DNA from: Bacteroidales bacterium
GTDB taxonomy: Bacteria; Bacteroidota; Bacteroidia; Bacteroidales; F082
DNA: 54,294 bases
Direction of reading: 5' to 3'
Assembly (NCBI GenBank): GCA_013141455.1
Contig: JABFQW010000109.1
Location: 1 to 54,294, forward strand
Part shown: positions 52,009-54,294 of the stretch, piece by piece
How the letters are laid out: every line of letters starts with the position of its first letter
Numbering within the stretch: the first letter of the stretch is position 1
Notes under the pieces: generated by a model
Seen by the model: only the letters and a program-made list of their open reading frames with translations
Database searches by the model: none
Told to the model about the DNA's origin: nothing
Position numbers and translations under genes: made by a program

Positions 52009-52033
52009 GGACGAAATTAAAAAATTATCGTCC
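52009..52033. promoter_or_regulatory. Small inverted repeat before the cupin gene
   Basis: GGACGA (52009-52014) and TCGTCC (52028-52033) flank an A/T-rich centre. It is not followed by a T run; it may act in RNA processing inside the operon. Confidence 0.3.
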
Positions 52034-52109
52034 AACACATTCTCAGCAATAGTTGGAATTAATTGTTTTTCAATCGATTAATTTATTTTAAATTGCTATA
52101 AACACGAAC

Positions 52110-52523
52110 ATGGGAAAGAAAGCAACAAATATAAATCCTTTTGCAACAAGGGATTACAGGTTTATAAACACTTCTTTACTCACCTATGATCTTCCATCTT
52201 TGGTTGATACCATGAAACATAAACAAGCCTGGGCCGAAGGAGAACTGAATGCCATGGTGCTTTTGAAAAGCTTAGATAAGCAAATTGTGCTTACTGCCTT
52301 GCACGAAGGAACCGAAATTCAGTCTTTTCAATCAAACGACTCGGTTACTTTTCAAATTATCGAAGGGAAATTGATGTTTCATACACAAAAAGAATCGGTT
52401 GCACTCGATAAAGGTCAATTACTTACACTGTATGATAAAATAAATTACAGATTAGAATCGGAAGAAGATACAGTATTTCTTTTAACGATTGCCACCAACA
52501 ATTTACACGGCATAGCAACATAA
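52110..52523 (+). CDS. Cupin-fold protein
   Basis: 137 residues. From residue 50 a single cupin barrel can be read: AMVLLKSLDKQIVLTALHEGTEIQSFQSNDSVTFQIIEGKLMFHTQKESVALDKGQLLTLYDKINYRLESEEDTVFLLTI. The LHEGTE segment has one His and one Glu of the first cupin motif, but the second motif lacks the usual His, so metal-dependent catalysis is doubtful. No membrane segment, so probably cytoplasmic. It lies 125 bp after the YtxH gene, probably still on the site-5 transcript. Confidence 0.75.
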   Translation: MGKKATNINPFATRDYRFINTSLLTYDLPSLVDTMKHKQAWAEGELNAMVLLKSLDKQIVLTALHEGTEIQSFQSNDSVTFQIIEGKLMFHTQKESVALDKGQLLTLYDKINYRLESEEDTVFLLTIATNNLHGIAT

Positions 52524-52562
52524 ACGGATTTATATCGACCTGATTATTAATTGTTTGATACT

Positions 52563-52907
52563 ATGGAAGAACAATCGAAATTGATTGAATCTTTGCTCGA
52601 AAAAGCAAAAGACTACGGCAAAACAAGCATTGAACTTGCAAAACTTCAGGCATTGGACAAAACTTCGGAGGTGGTATCGTCTTTCGTGCCCCATGCCTTT
52701 GTCATATGCTTACTATCGATATTCCTCTTTTTTATAAATTTTGGTTTGGCTTTGTGGCTTGGCGAATTACTCGAAAAAATCTGGTACGGTTTCTTTATCG
52801 TTGGTGGGTTTTATTGCATTGTTGCCTTAGCAGTCCGTTTGTTTATGCACAAACGCCTCAAAATGTTTTTTAACGACTATATCATTAATCGGGTGCTTAA
52901 CAAATAA
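52563..52907 (+). CDS. Holin-like / YqjE-type membrane protein
   Basis: 114 residues from ATG 52563 (an in-frame TTG at 52551 is less likely). A soluble helix (EEQSKLIESLLEKAKDYGKTSIELAKLQALDKTSEVVSSF) is followed by two membrane helices (FVICLLSIFLFFINFGLALWLG and YGFFIVGGFYCIVALAVRLFM) and a basic end. This is the plan of the Phage_holin_3_6/YqjE family, which in E. coli lies with ElaB/YqjD stress proteins. Despite the name no phage lies here. The next gene starts 3 bp later. Confidence 0.75.
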   Translation: MEEQSKLIESLLEKAKDYGKTSIELAKLQALDKTSEVVSSFVPHAFVICLLSIFLFFINFGLALWLGELLEKIWYGFFIVGGFYCIVALAVRLFMHKRLKMFFNDYIINRVLNK

Positions 52908-52910
52908 AAT

Positions 52911-53339
52911 ATGGAAAACATTACTTCTTCTGTAACGCTCAAAAATGCCATCCGGAATTTACAGGTCGAACAGGAAATTTATGGCCAGGCTATGAATGAG
53001 CAACTCCATCTGATCTACATAAGTTTTAAGCCGGCAAGTTTGATCCGGAGTACCTTGAAAGATGTAACATCATCGCCCTATCTGATCGAAAACATCGTTG
53101 TTACCTTACTCGGATTGGCCTCAGGTTATGTTACAAAAAAAATTGTTGTTGGTGCATCGGCTAACATTTTCAGGAAGTTAATCGGCTCGGTGGTTCAGTT
53201 TGGGGTCACAAACATAGTGGCCCAACACCCTGAAGCTGTTACATCGTTGGGACAATCAATCTTTCAAAAGATTACCCGAAATAAAGAAAAAAATGCGAAA
53301 AGCATTGAAGGTTTCCCTTCAAAAAAACTTTTACAATAA
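52911..53339 (+). CDS. Conserved hypothetical, partner of the holin-like protein
   Basis: 142 residues. TLKNAIRNLQVEQEIYGQAMNEQLHLIYISFKPASLIRSTLKDVTSSPYLIENI is a soluble helical start, and IENIVVTLLGLASGYVTKKIVVGASANIFRKLIGSVVQFGVTNIVA is a glycine-rich hydrophobic segment that may cross or lie in the membrane. The ending is basic. I recall the pattern as common after YqjE-like genes in Bacteroidota, but it has no known function. It begins 3 bp after the holin-like gene and is followed by the transporter gene 8 bp later. Confidence 0.75.
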   Translation: MENITSSVTLKNAIRNLQVEQEIYGQAMNEQLHLIYISFKPASLIRSTLKDVTSSPYLIENIVVTLLGLASGYVTKKIVVGASANIFRKLIGSVVQFGVTNIVAQHPEAVTSLGQSIFQKITRNKEKNAKSIEGFPSKKLLQ

Positions 53340-53347
53340 TATCCGTT

Positions 53348-54294
53348 GTGAGTATAATAAGTGAAATAAAACTACCTGTTTATGCAAAGGCAATCATAAT
53401 TTTGGTTGGATTAATTGCCTTGTTTACAATACTATATATTGCTCAGGGTATTATCGTCCCACTTGTATTTGCAACGATCGTCTCCATTTTGCTCCATCCT
53501 GTTGTAAATTTCATTGTAAAATATCGCATAAACAAGGTCATATCCATCTTAATAACATTATTGCTTACCCTGATAGTTTTTGCGGCCCTGGGAACATTGG
53601 TGATTTCGCAAATAAGCAGACTGAGTGATTCCTGGCCGCTTCTGGTTGAAAAATTTACCGGTTTTTTAAATCAATCCACTTCATGGGCATCGGAATATTT
53701 CGATATAAAACCGCAAAAAATGAATGAATGGATATTAACAACAAAAGAAGAATTGATCAATACCAGCGGTGCGGCAATCGGGCAAACACTCGTCAGGTTA
53801 GGTAGTATAGTTTTCGTTTTGCTTTTGGTTCCTGTTTACATCTTCCTGCTATTATATTATCAACCCCTTTTACTTGAATTTATTCACAAGGTCTTTGGTG
53901 TAAAAAACCATACTCAGGTGAGTGAGATAGTTAAGCAGACCAAAACAGTTATCCAGCATTATTTGATTGGTTTGGTCATCGAAGCTGCACTTGTTGCAAC
54001 AATGTATATTACCGCACTGTTTATACTTGGGATCGATTATGCCATCCTGCTTGGTATTATTGGTGCATTTCTCAACCTTATCCCTTATGTCGGCGGGCTT
54101 GTCGGTGTAGCCTTGCCCATGATCGTTGCCCTGGCTACCAAAGCATCACCCTGGACCGCAGTGTATAGTTTGGCGATTTATTATTTCATACAACTGATCG
54201 ACAACAACCTCATCGTCCCGAAAGTAGTGGCTGGTAAAGTTAAGATAAATGCACTTTTCTCCATTTTGGTGGTAATTGCCGGAAGTGCGTTGTG
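53348..54294 (+). CDS. AI-2E family transporter (partial at window end)
   Basis: 315 residues are visible before the window ends, with no stop. GTG 53348 is the start, 8 bp after the previous stop; no ATG fits. The order is: two N-terminal helices (IIILVGLIALFTILYIAQGIIVPLVFATIVSILLHPVVNFI), a third (SILITLLLTLIVFAALGTLVIS), a long soluble stretch (about 90-130), then LVRLGSIVFVLLLVPVYIFLLLYYQP, and the family block GLVIEAALVATMYITALFILGIDYAILLGIIGAFLNLIPYVGGLVG with the later QLIDNNLIVPKVVAGKVKINALFSILVV. The NLIPYVGG and DNNLIVPKVVAGKV motifs are diagnostic. Such permeases include AI-2 exporters and Na+/Li+-proton antiporters; substrate unknown. Confidence 0.92.
   Translation, partial: MSIISEIKLPVYAKAIIILVGLIALFTILYIAQGIIVPLVFATIVSILLHPVVNFIVKYRINKVISILITLLLTLIVFAALGTLVISQISRLSDSWPLLVEKFTGFLNQSTSWASEYFDIKPQKMNEWILTTKEELINTSGAAIGQTLVRLGSIVFVLLLVPVYIFLLLYYQPLLLEFIHKVFGVKNHTQVSEIVKQTKTVIQHYLIGLVIEAALVATMYITALFILGIDYAILLGIIGAFLNLIPYVGGLVGVALPMIVALATKASPWTAVYSLAIYYFIQLIDNNLIVPKVVAGKVKINALFSILVVIAGSAL

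Noticed and set aside
52563-53339. Prophage remnant suggested by the holin-like gene
   Set aside because: YqjE/holin-like proteins are common in stress operons and no other phage gene lies nearby.

Overview
The window is from a member of the Bacteroidota, probably a Bacteroidales/Marinilabiliales-type organism of moderate to low GC; I cannot name the genus. The evidence is: four proteins with C-terminal type IX secretion (T9SS, Por) sorting domains, promoters carrying the Bacteroidota -7 element TAnnTTTG, A/T-rich leaders with almost no Shine-Dalgarno sequences, several TTG/GTG starts, OmpA/TSP3 proteins, an FtsX-type permease of the Bacteroidota kind, and an RF2 gene with programmed frameshift. 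No rRNA, tRNA, CRISPR array, complete insertion sequence or intact prophage was seen.

Layout. 1-7.7 kb is core: the tail of a membrane protein, a large secreted sortilin/BNR-repeat protein, malate dehydrogenase (mdh), a sirtuin overlapping an FKBP lipoprotein, recX, and prfB with its +1 frameshift. 7.8-11.8 kb is a variable patch read leftward: a parDE toxin-antitoxin pair with a clear operator, REP-like repeat debris, an orphan lipoprotein, a TonB-C protein, a broken DNA-binding fragment and an unknown Cys-motif protein. 11.8-17.4 kb (leftward) has a Gre factor, two T9SS cargo proteins and an unknown secreted protein. 17.8-24.1 kb has an arsC-like/S23/fumC operon, a PLP enzyme of the cysteate synthase type and an FtsX-type permease. 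24.1-34.9 kb has a T9SS protein with five 90-residue repeats, a GT39 transferase coupled to a degenerate PHP-like membrane protein, a sigma-54 response regulator plus HPt protein, a pentapeptide protein, an AraC-type regulator and an outer-membrane protein. 34.9-37.3 kb is an MlaE-F-D-type lipid transport operon.

37.3-54.3 kb is the most interesting part. It is an envelope/stress locus: an OmpA-TSP3 protein, a lipoprotein with nine Ig-like domains and an ice-binding-type (DUF3494) domain, a second OmpA protein, a T9SS protein that starts with DUF3494, a small basic secreted protein, an outer-membrane barrel, then a run of small stress-type genes (CsbD, coiled-coil lipoprotein, lmo0937-type peptide, YtxH, cupin, holin-like, hypothetical) and an AI-2E family transporter cut by the window end. 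Each of the five rightward transcription units is preceded by a promoter of identical geometry: GTGTGAAWGATGTAA, a second TGTAA exactly 21 bp after the first, and CTTTG at a fixed position, all alignable over 70 bp with no gap. A sixth, slightly weaker copy points the other way towards the mla-type operon. I read this as one undescribed regulon with an activator-dependent promoter that coordinates surface adhesins, envelope proteins and small stress proteins.

Product names rest on motif recognition by eye, without any database search.
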